A stretch of DNA of 64,000 nucleotides from JBMOUD01 sp049319665 (GCF_049319665.1 NZ_JBMOUD010000003.1:1-64000), one strand, 5' to 3'; numbered from the stretch's first letter, positions 8,749 through 18,227 are shown. A program made the numbers and translations. Notes: generated from the sequence alone by a model not told the origin.

Positions 8749-10344
8749 GTGCTAAGTACTTACAACATCACCATGCAATTCGGCAGCAAGCCGTTATTTG
8801 AAAACATCTCCGTAAAATTCGGCGGCGGCAACCGCTATGGTTTGATCGGCGCTAATGGCTGCGGCAAATCAACCTTTATGAAAATCCTCGGTGGCGATCT
8901 GGTGCCATCGGGCGGTAACGTGGTGCTTGATCCAAACGAACGTTTGGGTAAATTGCGCCAGGATCAGTTCGCATTTGAAAAGTTCAGCGTGCTGGATACC
9001 GTTATCATGGGCCACAACGAACTGTGGGCGGTAAAAGAGCAGCGCGATGCTATCTATGCGATGGCTGAAATGAGCGAAGAAGACGGCTATAAAGTGGCTG
9101 ACTTAGAAGTTGCTTACGGCGAGATGGACGGTTATAGCGCGGAATCTCGCGCGGGTGAGTTGTTGCTTGGCGTGGGCATCCCAGTTGAACAACATTACGG
9201 CCCGATGAGCGAAATCGCTCCAGGCTTTAAACTGCGTGTGTTGTTGGCGCAGGCACTGTTCTCTGACCCAGAAATTCTGCTGCTCGACGAACCAACCAAC
9301 AACCTGGACATCGATACTATTCGTTGGCTGGAGCAGGTGCTGAACGAGCGTAACAGCACCATGATTATCATTTCGCACGACCGTCACTTCCTGAACATGG
9401 TTTGTACGCACATGGCCGACTTAGACTACGGCGAACTGCGCGTTTACCCGGGCAACTACGACGAGTACATGACCGCGGCCACTCAGGCTCGTGAACGTCT
9501 GACCGCCGATAACGCCAAGAAAAAAGCGCAGATTGCTGAACTGCAATCCTTCGTTAGCCGCTTTAGCGCCAACGCCTCTAAGTCTAAACAAGCAACGTCG
9601 CGCGCACGTCAAATTGATAAAATTCAGCTCGACGAAATTAAAGCCTCTAGTCGCCAGAACCCTTATATGCGTTTCGAGCAGGATAAGAAACTGTTCCGTA
9701 ATGCATTAGAAGTTGAGAAATTAACCAAAGGTTTCGATAACGGCCCGCTGTTTAAGTCGCTTGGTCTGATGGTCGAAGTCGGCGAGAAAGTCGCGATACT
9801 CGGTGCCAACGGTATCGGTAAAACCACCTTGCTGCGCACTTTGGTCGGCGATGTCACGCCAGAAAGCGGTACCGTGAAATGGTCTGAAAACGCTAAAATT
9901 GGCTACTACGCGCAGGATCATGAATATGAATTCGATGAAACCCTGAACGTATTCGACTGGATGAGTCAGTGGAAAGCAGAAAAAGACGACGAGCAGGCCG
10001 TGCGCGGCGTGTTGGGCCGTTTGCTGTTCGGCCAGGACGATATCAAGAAGAAAGTTAAAGTGCTGTCCGGTGGTGAAAAGGGTCGAATGCTGTTTGGCAA
10101 ACTGATGATGCAACGCCCTAATATCCTGGTGATGGATGAACCAACCAACCACTTGGATATGGAATCTATCGAGTCGTTGAACATGGCGCTGGAAATGTAC
10201 GAAGGCACCTTGCTGTTCGTTTCCCATGACCGTGAATTCGTTAGCTCGTTGGCAACACGTATCATTGAAATTCAGCCAAACAAAGTCATCGACTTTAGCG
10301 GCAACTATGAAGACTACCTGCGCAGCCAAGGGATTAACGGTTAA
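8749..10344 (+). CDS. ybiT: YbiT, ABC-F family ribosome-associated ATPase
   Basis: YbiT is a soluble ABC-F protein with two ATPase domains and no membrane segments. The family acts on ribosomes, and YbiT's precise role is not settled. It is 531 residues (530 in E. coli). Domain 1 has Walker A GANGCGKST near residue 36 and LLLDEPTNNLDID. A charged linker with KKKAQIAELQSF follows. Domain 2 has GANGIGKTT and LSGGEKGRMLFGK. The start is a GTG at 8749, supported by GAGCG upstream and an N-terminus that aligns with E. coli. It converges on moeB across a shared terminator. Confidence 0.94.
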   Translation: MLSTYNITMQFGSKPLFENISVKFGGGNRYGLIGANGCGKSTFMKILGGDLVPSGGNVVLDPNERLGKLRQDQFAFEKFSVLDTVIMGHNELWAVKEQRDAIYAMAEMSEEDGYKVADLEVAYGEMDGYSAESRAGELLLGVGIPVEQHYGPMSEIAPGFKLRVLLAQALFSDPEILLLDEPTNNLDIDTIRWLEQVLNERNSTMIIISHDRHFLNMVCTHMADLDYGELRVYPGNYDEYMTAATQARERLTADNAKKKAQIAELQSFVSRFSANASKSKQATSRARQIDKIQLDEIKASSRQNPYMRFEQDKKLFRNALEVEKLTKGFDNGPLFKSLGLMVEVGEKVAILGANGIGKTTLLRTLVGDVTPESGTVKWSENAKIGYYAQDHEYEFDETLNVFDWMSQWKAEKDDEQAVRGVLGRLLFGQDDIKKKVKVLSGGEKGRMLFGKLMMQRPNILVMDEPTNHLDMESIESLNMALEMYEGTLLFVSHDREFVSSLATRIIEIQPNKVIDFSGNYEDYLRSQGING

Positions 10345-10366
10345 GTTTCCCCTGCGTTGTGTATGC

Positions 10367-10395
10367 AAAAGGCCGCGAAATTCGCGGCCTTTTCT
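10367..10395. terminator. Bidirectional terminator between ybiT and moeB
   Basis: A near-perfect palindrome, AAAAGGCCGCG with its complement around a short AT-rich centre, has A and T runs on both sides. It serves the converging ybiT and moeB transcripts. Confidence 0.9.
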
Positions 10396-10408
10396 TTGCT
10401 AAGAACGT

Positions 10409-11176
10409 CTATTTTACCTGAAGAGTTCCGCATACTTCGCATTGCGGGTTTTTCGCCAATTTCATCGTGCGAAATTCTGCCGTCATGGCATCGTACATCA
10501 GCAAACGCCCGCGCGACGCGCTGCCAAAACGGGTCATCTGTTTAATCGCCTCCATTGCCTGCAGGCTGCCGATAGTACCAACCAGGGGGGACATCACGCC
10601 CGCTTCCACGCAACTCAGCGCATTATCACCAAATAGTCGGCTTAAGCAGCGATAACAAGGTTCATCGGGTTGATAGGTAAATACGCTTAGCTGGCCTTCC
10701 ATGCGAATGGCTGCCCCGGAAATTAGCGGTGTTTTTAGCGCAAAGCACAGGCGATTAAGCTGATTACGCGTAGCGACATTATCGGTGCAATCGAGCACCA
10801 CATCACATTGGGCAATCAACTGCTGCAATGGGTCATCATCTAGCTGTTGATCGACTTGATTAATGGCAATGTGAGGGTTAATCGCGGCCAGTGCGATGGC
10901 CGCGGAGGCGACTTTGCTCATCCCGATACGTGCATCGGTGTGCAGGGTTTGTCGTTGTAGATTCGACAGCGAGACAGTATCAAAATCAAGCAAACTGAGC
11001 GTACCGGTACCCGCTGCTGCCAGATACTGTGCCGCCGCGCAGCCTAGCCCACCAAGGCCGACGACCAACGCATGGCTGGCTTTGAGTTTTTCCTGCCCGT
11101 CGAAATCAAAATTACGCAATACGATTTGACGGTTATAGCGCAGGGTTTCGCTGTCGCTTAATTCTGGCAGGCTCAT
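10409..11176 (-). CDS. moeB: MoeB, molybdopterin synthase adenylyltransferase
   Basis: MoeB activates the C-terminal glycine of MoaD by adenylation so that sulfur can be loaded for molybdopterin synthesis. It is 255 residues (about 249 in E. coli). The nucleotide-binding loop GLGGLGCAAAQYL is near residue 40, and the E1-like motif DCTDNVATRNQLNRLC is present. Two CxxC pairs, CYRC and CEVC, would bind structural zinc. It starts 11 bp after moeA, so moeA-moeB is an operon as in E. coli. Confidence 0.96.
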   Translation of the reverse strand: MSLPELSDSETLRYNRQIVLRNFDFDGQEKLKASHALVVGLGGLGCAAAQYLAAAGTGTLSLLDFDTVSLSNLQRQTLHTDARIGMSKVASAAIALAAINPHIAINQVDQQLDDDPLQQLIAQCDVVLDCTDNVATRNQLNRLCFALKTPLISGAAIRMEGQLSVFTYQPDEPCYRCLSRLFGDNALSCVEAGVMSPLVGTIGSLQAMEAIKQMTRFGSASRGRLLMYDAMTAEFRTMKLAKNPQCEVCGTLQVK

Positions 11177-11187
11177 TTATATCCCCT

Positions 11188-12432
11188 TTAGCAAACAAAC
11201 AATGCGTTGAACGGCTCTATCTCAACCCATTCTCCACTGGCTACATCGCCACGTTCTCTTTCCAGGACGATAAAACAGTTTGCCTGACTAAATGAGCTGA
11301 AAACATGCGAGCCTTGATGACCGGTGCTGGCAACCTGGATATCACCTTCGGCAGAAAGGCTATATATGCCGCGTTGGAAATCGAGTCTACCCGGCGCTTT
11401 TTTCAAAGAGGTGAGTGTCTTAGCACGTAACCGTACCGGCATGCGCCAGGCAGTATGGCCAGATAACTGTGCAATTAAGGGTTGAACCAGTTGATAGAAG
11501 GTCAATGCAGCGGAAACTGGATTACCCGGCAGGCCACAGAACCAAGCTTTTTTGAGCTTACCAAACGCAAATGGCTTACCCGGTTTAATCGCCAGTTTCC
11601 AAAAACCGATTTCGCCCAGTTCATCGAGCATATCTTTAGTGAAATCGGCTTCACCGACGGACACGCCGCCGCTACTGATCACTAAATCAGCGGCGTCATC
11701 GGCCTGCTGAAATGCCTGGCGTAATGCCTGTGGGTCGTCGCGAATAATGCCTAAATCCAAGACTTCACAGCCCATTTTTTCCAGCATCAAACGCACCGCG
11801 AAACGGTTAGTGTCGTAGATCTGCCCGGCTTGCAGTGGGGTGCCAACGGGTTGCAGTTCATCACCGGTAGAGAACACGGCCACCTTCAGACGAGCACGGA
11901 CCTCAACGTGTTCAATGCCCAACGAGGCAAGCAAGGGTAATTCTGCAGGACCAAGGCGTACGCCGGAGGCTAAGACTTCCTCCCCTTGTTTGATGTCATC
12001 ACCAATCAAGCGAATATTCTGCCCAATTTGTACCGGAGCGGTAAAACTTACGCCTATTTCGCTAACTTGGGCCTGTTCTTGCATGATCACCGCATCAGCA
12101 CCCGATGGGATGGCCGCGCCGGTCATAATCCGAATACAGGTCCCTTGCGGCCATTCTCCGCTGAAAGGTGCCCCGGCGAAGGATTTTCCTGCGACAGGAA
12201 AGTGAGCAATCTGCTGAAGGTCGGCGCTACGTATCGCATAACCATCCATGGCTGAATTATCAAACGGTGGTACGAACACGGGGGAGGTGACAGCGCTAGC
12301 GGTGATTCTGCCGACAGCCTCGGTCAGAGGAACGAACTCGCTAGATGCAAAGACGGTGGATTGCGCCTGAATGCGCATTTTCTTAAGTGCTTCATCAAGC
12401 GAAATTAAACCAGATGTCATGCCGTTTTCCAT
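11188..12432 (-). CDS. moeA: MoeA, molybdopterin molybdenumtransferase
   Basis: MoeA inserts molybdate into adenylylated molybdopterin, the last step of molybdenum cofactor formation. It is 414 residues from the first ATG (411 in E. coli). Family motifs are visible: GDELQPVGTPL, the SSGGVSVGEADF loop that binds the pterin phosphate, and GLPGNPVSA. Two starts are possible, 12432 and 12420. The first is preferred because AAGG lies 7 bases upstream; the second gives an N-terminus closer to E. coli. It is transcribed ahead of moeB. Confidence 0.95.
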   Translation of the reverse strand: MENGMTSGLISLDEALKKMRIQAQSTVFASSEFVPLTEAVGRITASAVTSPVFVPPFDNSAMDGYAIRSADLQQIAHFPVAGKSFAGAPFSGEWPQGTCIRIMTGAAIPSGADAVIMQEQAQVSEIGVSFTAPVQIGQNIRLIGDDIKQGEEVLASGVRLGPAELPLLASLGIEHVEVRARLKVAVFSTGDELQPVGTPLQAGQIYDTNRFAVRLMLEKMGCEVLDLGIIRDDPQALRQAFQQADDAADLVISSGGVSVGEADFTKDMLDELGEIGFWKLAIKPGKPFAFGKLKKAWFCGLPGNPVSAALTFYQLVQPLIAQLSGHTAWRMPVRLRAKTLTSLKKAPGRLDFQRGIYSLSAEGDIQVASTGHQGSHVFSSFSQANCFIVLERERGDVASGEWVEIEPFNALFVC

Positions 12433-12641
12433 GAGTAGACCTTGAGTAAAAAATAGGACTTAGCTACAGATGGTAACTCCTCCATAGCCAAAACAGTTCG
12501 ACTATTATGACAGAAGAGCGCTGCGATGGTTGCTTAAGTAATATGAATGTATTTATTGAAGATAAAGTGAAAGAAAGTTTTTCAATAGTGATAAAAATCG
12601 CAGAATTATTTGGCTGATACCGGTACCATAACGATAAATTT

Positions 12642-12657
12642 TGTGATTAACATCACA
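12642..12657. promoter_or_regulatory. CRP site upstream of a broken DeoR-family gene
   Basis: TGTGATTAACATCACA is an exact TGTGA-N6-TCACA match, about 35 bp before the first candidate start of the DeoR fragment. It is well preserved although the gene behind it is broken. Confidence 0.75.
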
Positions 12658-12691
12658 TTTAAATGTCTTATTCTTGCATGGTTACATTGCG

Positions 12692-12942
12692 ATGAAAAAA
12701 AACCGTCAACAAGAAATACTCCAACTCCTTGATCAACATCATGTTGTTCAGGTTAGTGATTTCGCCCAATGGTTAGGGGTAAGTCTGGAGACAATACGCC
12801 GCGATCTGAATGAAATGCAGGATAAAGGACTTATCCATCGCCGGCATGGTCGTGCTCGTCGGGTGGACAACCAGCCGATAACTGGCTGGATAAACGGTTT
12901 AAAGCGTATCTAATAAGTTCAATTCTCTGCTCTGCGTGGTGA
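12692..12942 (+). pseudogene. Remnant of a DeoR-family sugar-type repressor
   Basis: The readable frame runs from ATG 12692 to TAA 12911-12913 and gives 73 residues, against about 250 for the family. It contains the complete N-terminal winged helix: LGVSLETIRRDLNEM is the recognition region and HRRHGRARRV follows, most like FucR-type members by eye. After residue ~61 the likely continuation, NWLDKRFKAYL, appears in another frame (874 modulo 3) and runs to 12942. This suggests a frameshift near 12872-12880 followed by loss of the rest. No ribosome site is clear. An ERIC lies 200 bp downstream. Confidence 0.65.
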
Positions 12943-13516
12943 TCCAATGCGATAAGGGCGGTTTTGGACTTATTCGTTCCCCAGATTTCTGCTATAAAAA
13001 ATCAATATTCCTAACCATTTTTAAGTAATCACTCTCCTCTTCATATTCTTTAACGCTCAATATTTTTTGTAAAAATTATAAGCAATTAGCTTGTTTTTTA
13101 TAGATTAATCTCAAGTCTTTACATAGTCTGTAGCGCTATACCCGTCATACTTCAAGTTGCAGGTTTGTCGTTCACCCCAGTCACTTAGTTATCTAAGCTC
13201 ATAGGGATGATCTCAGTTGCCTCCTACCTGCATCTCGAAGCCTATTGGGTAAAAATGTCTTCAGCTAAGTCAATTCCGAGTGTTAATAGATACGGGATTT
13301 AAGACGAATGCTGATGCGTTAATCTCGTGCGAGTTGTGTGCCAATGATAAAAGAGATTCAGCACTATAATTAAACGCGATATCGCGAATAACGAGGTAGG
13401 TGAAGCGCCTAAGGTTGTTAGCGGCATTGAGTATTCATGAACCGCTGGTTGTGCCCTTTGTATAAAATCGCCAACTTAACAGCCTTAAGGATTACTTGAA
13501 TTACTTAGGAGATTGC
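12943..13516. other. Gene-free stretch before gsiA holding an ERIC
   Basis: This AT-rich spacer carries an ERIC (13138-13253) and presumably the gsiA promoter. In E. coli the gene iaaA (isoaspartyl peptidase) directly precedes gsiA in the operon; no trace of it is readable here. Confidence 0.7.
13138..13253. repeat. ERIC element
   Basis: The element has terminal inverted repeats TACCCGTCATACTTCAAGTT and its counterpart ending GGGTA, with the central core CACCCCAGTCACTTA followed by TAAGCTC. That core matches the classical ERIC primer sequences. It is about 115 bp and uninterrupted. Confidence 0.88.
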
Positions 13517-15448
13517 GTGAGCGAATCCATCATCCAGGTTGAAAGATCTTTTACAGGCACCTCGTCTGCTGATAAATGGTCGCTGGCAGACAATCAGGTA
13601 TTGTCTGCGCGCGATCTCAATGTGCGATTTTCGCATGAAGGTCGGACAATCGAAGCGGTACGCAATCTCAACTTCCACGTTAACCGTGGTGAAACGCTGG
13701 CGATTGTTGGCGAATCGGGTTCAGGAAAGTCCGTTACCTCCTTGGCACTAATGCGCCTGATTGAGCAGGGCGGTGGGCAAATCAGTCAAGGCGATGTCTT
13801 ATTTCGCCGACGTAATGCACAGGTCGTGGATTTAACTGCCGCGTCGCAGGCTGCAATGCGCGAGCTGCGCGGCGCGGATATTGCGATGATTTTCCAAGAG
13901 CCGATGACCTCGCTTAATCCGGTATTCCCGGTTGGCGAACAGATTGCCGAATCTATCCGTTTACATCAGGGTAAGGATCACCGCACGGCGCGAGCCGAAG
14001 CATTACGTATGCTTGATTTGGTGCGTATTCCTGAAGCTAAAAAAATCCTCGACAGTTTCCCACATCAGCTCTCCGGCGGTATGCGCCAGCGGGTGATGAT
14101 TGCTATGGCACTCTCTTGCCGTCCGGCACTATTGATAGCCGATGAGCCTACGACGGCACTTGATGTCACCATCCAGGCGCAAATCCTGCAATTAATCCGT
14201 GTGCTGCAAAAAGAGATGCAGATGGCGGTGATTTTTATTACCCACGATATGGGCGTGGTTGCAGAAATTGCCGATCGCGTGCTGGTGATGTATCGCGGCG
14301 AAAAAGTTGAAATGGGCAGTGTGGATAAAGTGTTTAGCGCCCCAGAGCATCCCTATACTCGTGCGCTATTAGCGGCTGTGCCCAAGCTTGGTGCAATGAC
14401 CGGGCAATCGTTACCGGCGCGTTTCCCGTTATTAAGCGCAGAATCTGCCGCGGTAAAAGTAGCAGAACAGGGCGCGGCCGTTTCATTAGTACAAGACACG
14501 CTGGTTCCCGGGGCGCCACCTATCTTGCAGGTAAAAGATTTGGTGACACGTTTTGGCGTGCGCAGCGGCTTGTTTAATCGCGTCACACGACAAGTCCATG
14601 CCGTCGAAAAGGTGAGTTTTGACCTCTATCCTGGTGAAACCTTAGCGCTGGTGGGAGAGTCAGGTTGCGGCAAATCGACCACCGGGCGTTCTTTGCTGCG
14701 TTTAGTGGAAAGCCAGAGTGGCACGATTATTTTCAATGGACAGACGATTACCGACCTAAAAGGTTCTGAATTACAGCATTTACGCCGTGATATTCAGTTT
14801 ATTTTTCAAGACCCTTACGCATCGCTCGATCCGCGTGTGACCGTCGGTTATTCGATTATGGAGCCGCTGTTGGTACACAAAGTGGCCAGCGGTAAAGAGG
14901 CCGAAAAGCGCGTAGCCTGGCTGTTGGAAAAAGTCGGCTTATTACCAGAGCATGCACAGCGCTACCCGCATGAATTCTCTGGAGGGCAACGTCAGCGTAT
15001 TTGTATCGCCCGTGCTTTGGCGCTTAATCCTAAAGTGGTCATCGCTGATGAGTCTGTCTCGGCGTTGGATGTCTCTATTCAGGCGCAAATCGTCAATTTG
15101 TTGATGGATTTACAGCGTGAGTTCGGCATTGCCTTCTTGTTTATTTCTCATGATATGGCGGTAGTCGAACGCGTAAGTCATCGCGTCGCGGTGATGTATC
15201 TTGGGCAAATTGTAGAGATCGGTCCGCGCCGTGCGGTGTTTGAGAATCCACAGCATCCGTATACCAAAAAACTGATGGCCGCCGTGCCCGTCGCTGACCC
15301 ATCGCGTCGCCGCCAAGAGCATGCGCTATTGGTGGATGAAATCCCAAGCCCAATCCGTTCGTTGGGCGATGAACCTATTATTGCACCGTTGGTTCAGGTC
15401 GCAGAGGGGCACTACGTTGCTCGTCATGCAATAGCCAACGTTTATTGA
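13517..15448 (+). CDS. gsiA: GsiA, glutathione importer ATPase
   Basis: GsiA is the cytoplasmic ATPase of the GsiABCD glutathione ABC importer. It is one chain with two ATPase domains and 643 residues, slightly longer than the 623 in E. coli. Domain 1 has GESGSGKSV and LSGGMRQRV; domain 2 has GESGCGKST and FSGGQRQRI. Both end with the oligopeptide-importer tail motif QHPYT or EHPYT. GTG at 13517 is chosen because TAGGAG lies 5 bases upstream; an in-frame TTG at 13496 has no such site. gsiB follows after 27 bp. iaaA, which precedes it in E. coli, is absent. Confidence 0.94.
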   Translation: MSESIIQVERSFTGTSSADKWSLADNQVLSARDLNVRFSHEGRTIEAVRNLNFHVNRGETLAIVGESGSGKSVTSLALMRLIEQGGGQISQGDVLFRRRNAQVVDLTAASQAAMRELRGADIAMIFQEPMTSLNPVFPVGEQIAESIRLHQGKDHRTARAEALRMLDLVRIPEAKKILDSFPHQLSGGMRQRVMIAMALSCRPALLIADEPTTALDVTIQAQILQLIRVLQKEMQMAVIFITHDMGVVAEIADRVLVMYRGEKVEMGSVDKVFSAPEHPYTRALLAAVPKLGAMTGQSLPARFPLLSAESAAVKVAEQGAAVSLVQDTLVPGAPPILQVKDLVTRFGVRSGLFNRVTRQVHAVEKVSFDLYPGETLALVGESGCGKSTTGRSLLRLVESQSGTIIFNGQTITDLKGSELQHLRRDIQFIFQDPYASLDPRVTVGYSIMEPLLVHKVASGKEAEKRVAWLLEKVGLLPEHAQRYPHEFSGGQRQRICIARALALNPKVVIADESVSALDVSIQAQIVNLLMDLQREFGIAFLFISHDMAVVERVSHRVAVMYLGQIVEIGPRRAVFENPQHPYTKKLMAAVPVADPSRRRQEHALLVDEIPSPIRSLGDEPIIAPLVQVAEGHYVARHAIANVY

Positions 15449-15475
15449 CAGGGTAGTAAAGGAAAAGGAATAAAG

Positions 15476-17017
15476 ATGACACAGCATAATTTGATCCGTA
15501 AAGCCGTGCTAGCGGCTGCCGTTTTTGGGGCGTTTGCCTCGGCTTCCGCGTGGGCGGAGAAGGATGTGACCATTGCAGTTGGGTCTAACTTCACCTCCCT
15601 TGACCCTTATGACGCCAACGATACGTTATCGCAAGCCGTGGCCAAATCTTTCTATCAAGGCCTGTTTGGTTTTGATAAGGATATGAAACTGGTTAACGTG
15701 CTGGCTGATAGCTATACCGTCAGCCCAGATGGTTTAACCTACACCATCAAATTGCATCCAGGCATTAAGTTCCAGGATGGCACGGATTTCAACGCCGAAG
15801 CGGTGAAAGTTAACCTCGATCGCGCCAGCAATCCAGACAATCATCTCAAGCGCTATAACCTGTTTAAAACTATCGCCCACACCGATGTCGTTGATGCTAA
15901 TACGGTGAAAATCGTCTTGAAAGCGCCATTCTCTGCCTTCATCAATAACCTGGCGCATCCGTCAGCGGTGATGATCTCTCCAGCAGCGCTGGCGAAATAC
16001 GGTAAAGATATCGGTTTCCACCCGGTGGGGACAGGTCCTTATACGCTGGAGCAGTGGAATCAGACTGACTTTGTAAAAGTGAAGAAGTTTGCTGGTTACT
16101 GGAAAAAGGGTGAGCCAAAACTCGATACCATTACCTGGCGTCCGGTGGTGGACAACAACACCCGCGCGGCCATGTTGCAAACTGGCGAAGCAGATTTAGC
16201 CTATCCGGTACCCTATGAGCAAGCTAGCCTGTTGGAGAAAAACAACAAGCTAGACGTCGTGGCATCTAAATCTATTCTGCAACGTTACATCAGCTTTAAT
16301 GTGACGCAGAAGCCATTTGATGACGTCAGGGTCCGTGAAGCAATCAACTATGCCATCAACAAAGATGCGCTGATCAAAGTGGCCTTCTCAGGTTATGCCG
16401 TACCAGCCGAAGGTCCATTGCCAGAAAGCATCCAGTATGCGGCGAAATTCAAACCGTGGCCATATGACCCAGCTAAAGCGAAAGAGTTGTTGAAAGAAGC
16501 CGGATATCCGAATGGTTTCACTACTACGTTGTGGTCATCGCATAACACCAGCACCGCGCAAAAAGCCATTCAGTTTGCGCAGCAACAACTGGCACAAGTG
16601 GGCATTAAAGTGACCATTACCGCCTTTGATGCTGCACAACGCGCAGCACAGGTTGAGAACGTTGGTCAAAAAGAGTCGGCACTGAAGATGTTCTACACCG
16701 GCTGGTCAGCCTCTACCGGTGAAGCCGACTGGGCATTATCACCGCTGTTTGCGACCAAAGCGGCAACGCCAAACCAATTCAATACTGGTTTCTATAGCAA
16801 TCCTAAAGTGGATAAAGATTTAGCGGATGCGCTAAATACCACGGATTCAACCGCGAAAGCCGCGTTGTATCTGGATGCGCAAAAGCAAATCTGGGCCGAT
16901 GCGCCTTGGGCGTTCCTGGCGACTGAACGTTTGCTGTCAGCACAAAACAAACGTCTGACAGGTTTCTATGTGATGCCGGATACGTCATTTAACTTTGATA
17001 ATGCAGATCTGAAGTAA
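15476..17017 (+). CDS. gsiB: GsiB, glutathione-binding periplasmic protein
   Basis: GsiB delivers glutathione to the GsiCD channel. The 513-residue precursor is a family 5 solute-binding protein with a signal peptide of about 27 residues ending ASAWA, then EKDVTIAVGSNFTSLDPYDAND. The SBP family 5 hallmark LKPGIKFQDG-like stretch (LHPGIKFQDGTDF) and PVGTGPY are present. AAGGAATAAAG precedes the ATG. It ends 289 bp before gsiC, a gap filled mostly by an ERIC. Confidence 0.95.
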   Translation: MTQHNLIRKAVLAAAVFGAFASASAWAEKDVTIAVGSNFTSLDPYDANDTLSQAVAKSFYQGLFGFDKDMKLVNVLADSYTVSPDGLTYTIKLHPGIKFQDGTDFNAEAVKVNLDRASNPDNHLKRYNLFKTIAHTDVVDANTVKIVLKAPFSAFINNLAHPSAVMISPAALAKYGKDIGFHPVGTGPYTLEQWNQTDFVKVKKFAGYWKKGEPKLDTITWRPVVDNNTRAAMLQTGEADLAYPVPYEQASLLEKNNKLDVVASKSILQRYISFNVTQKPFDDVRVREAINYAINKDALIKVAFSGYAVPAEGPLPESIQYAAKFKPWPYDPAKAKELLKEAGYPNGFTTTLWSSHNTSTAQKAIQFAQQQLAQVGIKVTITAFDAAQRAAQVENVGQKESALKMFYTGWSASTGEADWALSPLFATKAATPNQFNTGFYSNPKVDKDLADALNTTDSTAKAALYLDAQKQIWADAPWAFLATERLLSAQNKRLTGFYVMPDTSFNFDNADLK

Positions 17018-17032
17018 TCTGTACGGGCTTTG

Positions 17033-17237
17033 TATATACCCGTCATACTTCAAGTTGTAGGGTTGTTGGCTGCCCTCGTGCGCCCCAGGAACTTAGTTAT
17101 CTAAGTTCCTGGGGATTGATGAGCCTCTTCCCTGAGGCTCAGCCTAACAGCCCAGCGCAAGCGCTGTTCAAATCGGTTCCTGACCGATTTGTCTCTCGAT
17201 TGCCGCCTACCTGCATCTTGAAGTTTCTTGGGTATGC
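17033..17237. repeat. ERIC with an internal insert, inside the gsi operon
   Basis: ERIC termini (TACCCGTCATACTTCAAGTT at the left, CTTGGGTATG at the right) and core flank about 75 extra bases at roughly 17118-17192. The insert carries its own small hairpins: GAGCCTC/GAGGCTC, CAGCGCAAGCGCTG, and AAATCGG/CCGATTT. ERICs with inserts of about 70 bp are known from yersiniae. The element lies between gsiB and gsiC, so it would be transcribed within the operon mRNA. Confidence 0.85.
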
Positions 17238-17286
17238 ATTATATATAAAGCCCGTTTTCCAGATAAGCTAGGAGCCAGTCCCACCA

Positions 17287-17313
17287 ATGATTATACTAAA
17301 AACGTTATGTTGA
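17287..17313 (+). CDS. Eight-codon upstream ORF overlapping the gsiC start
   Basis: The frame encodes MIILKTLC. AGGAG at 17270-17274 lies 12 bases before its ATG, and its TGA stop overlaps the gsiC ATG by 7 bases. gsiC itself lacks a nearby Shine-Dalgarno, so translation by re-initiation is plausible. It could equally be chance. Confidence 0.3.
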   Translation: MIILKTLC

Positions 17314-18227
17314 ATTATTTTCTGAAACGCCTGTTTGGTTTGATTCCAACGTTACTGATTGTTGCGGTATTAGTCTTTCTCTTCGTCCATCTGTTACCTG
17401 GCGATCCGGCACGATTACTGGCCGGGCAAGATGCTGACCAAAATGTGGTTAATCTGGTACGCCAGGATTTAGGGCTGGATAAACCGTTATGGCAGCAATT
17501 CATTACCTTCTTTACGCATGCGCTACAGGGTGATTTTGGCCACTCGATGGTATCCAAACGCCCGGTCATTGATGAGATTGGCGCGCGTTTTCTGCCGACA
17601 CTTTTCCTTACGCTCACCAGTATGCTGTGGTCAGTGATTTTTGGACTGATCATTGGTGTTGTCTCTGCGGTGTGGCGCAATCGTTGGCCTGACCGTTTGG
17701 GCATGGCGCTGGCGGTGTCTGGTATCTCTTTCCCGGCTTTTGCGCTGGGCATGCTGCTGATGCAAATTTTTTCTGTCAATCTTGGCTGGTTGCCAACTAT
17801 CGGTGCTGATGGCTGGAAAAACTATGTTTTACCCTCGATTACGTTAGGGGCTGCGGTTGCTGCCATCATGGCGCGCTTCACCCGCGCCTCTTTTGTCGAG
17901 GTGATGCAGGAAGACTATATGCGTACCGCGCGTGCCAAAGGGGTACATGAGTGGTTCGTCGTGGTTAAACATGGTTTGCGAAACGCGATGATCCCGGTCG
18001 TCACTATGATGGGGCTGCAATTTGGTTTCCTGCTCGGCGGCTCGATAGTGGTCGAGAAAGTCTTTAACTGGCCGGGGCTGGGACGTCTGTTGGTCGATTC
18101 CGTTGAGATGCGCGATTACCCGGTGATTCAGGCGGAAGTTCTGCTGTTCTCGCTGGAATTTATTCTGATTAACCTGTTGGTTGACATGCTGTATGCGGTC
18201 ATCAACCCTGCGATTCGATATAAGTGA
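17307..18227 (+). CDS. gsiC: GsiC, glutathione importer permease
   Basis: GsiC is one of two inner-membrane channel subunits of the Gsi importer. It is 306 residues, the same as E. coli, with about six membrane segments and the permease loop EDYMRTARAKGV near residue 205, which couples to GsiA. The ends MLNYFLKRLFGLIPTL and INPAIRYK match the family, which fixes the start at 17307 despite a poor ribosome site. It overlaps gsiD at GTGA. Confidence 0.95.
   Translation: MLNYFLKRLFGLIPTLLIVAVLVFLFVHLLPGDPARLLAGQDADQNVVNLVRQDLGLDKPLWQQFITFFTHALQGDFGHSMVSKRPVIDEIGARFLPTLFLTLTSMLWSVIFGLIIGVVSAVWRNRWPDRLGMALAVSGISFPAFALGMLLMQIFSVNLGWLPTIGADGWKNYVLPSITLGAAVAAIMARFTRASFVEVMQEDYMRTARAKGVHEWFVVVKHGLRNAMIPVVTMMGLQFGFLLGGSIVVEKVFNWPGLGRLLVDSVEMRDYPVIQAEVLLFSLEFILINLLVDMLYAVINPAIRYK

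Noticed and set aside
9721..10368. 215-codon frame antisense to ybiT
   Set aside because: It mirrors the reading frame of a highly conserved gene; composition follows ybiT, and no start signal is seen.
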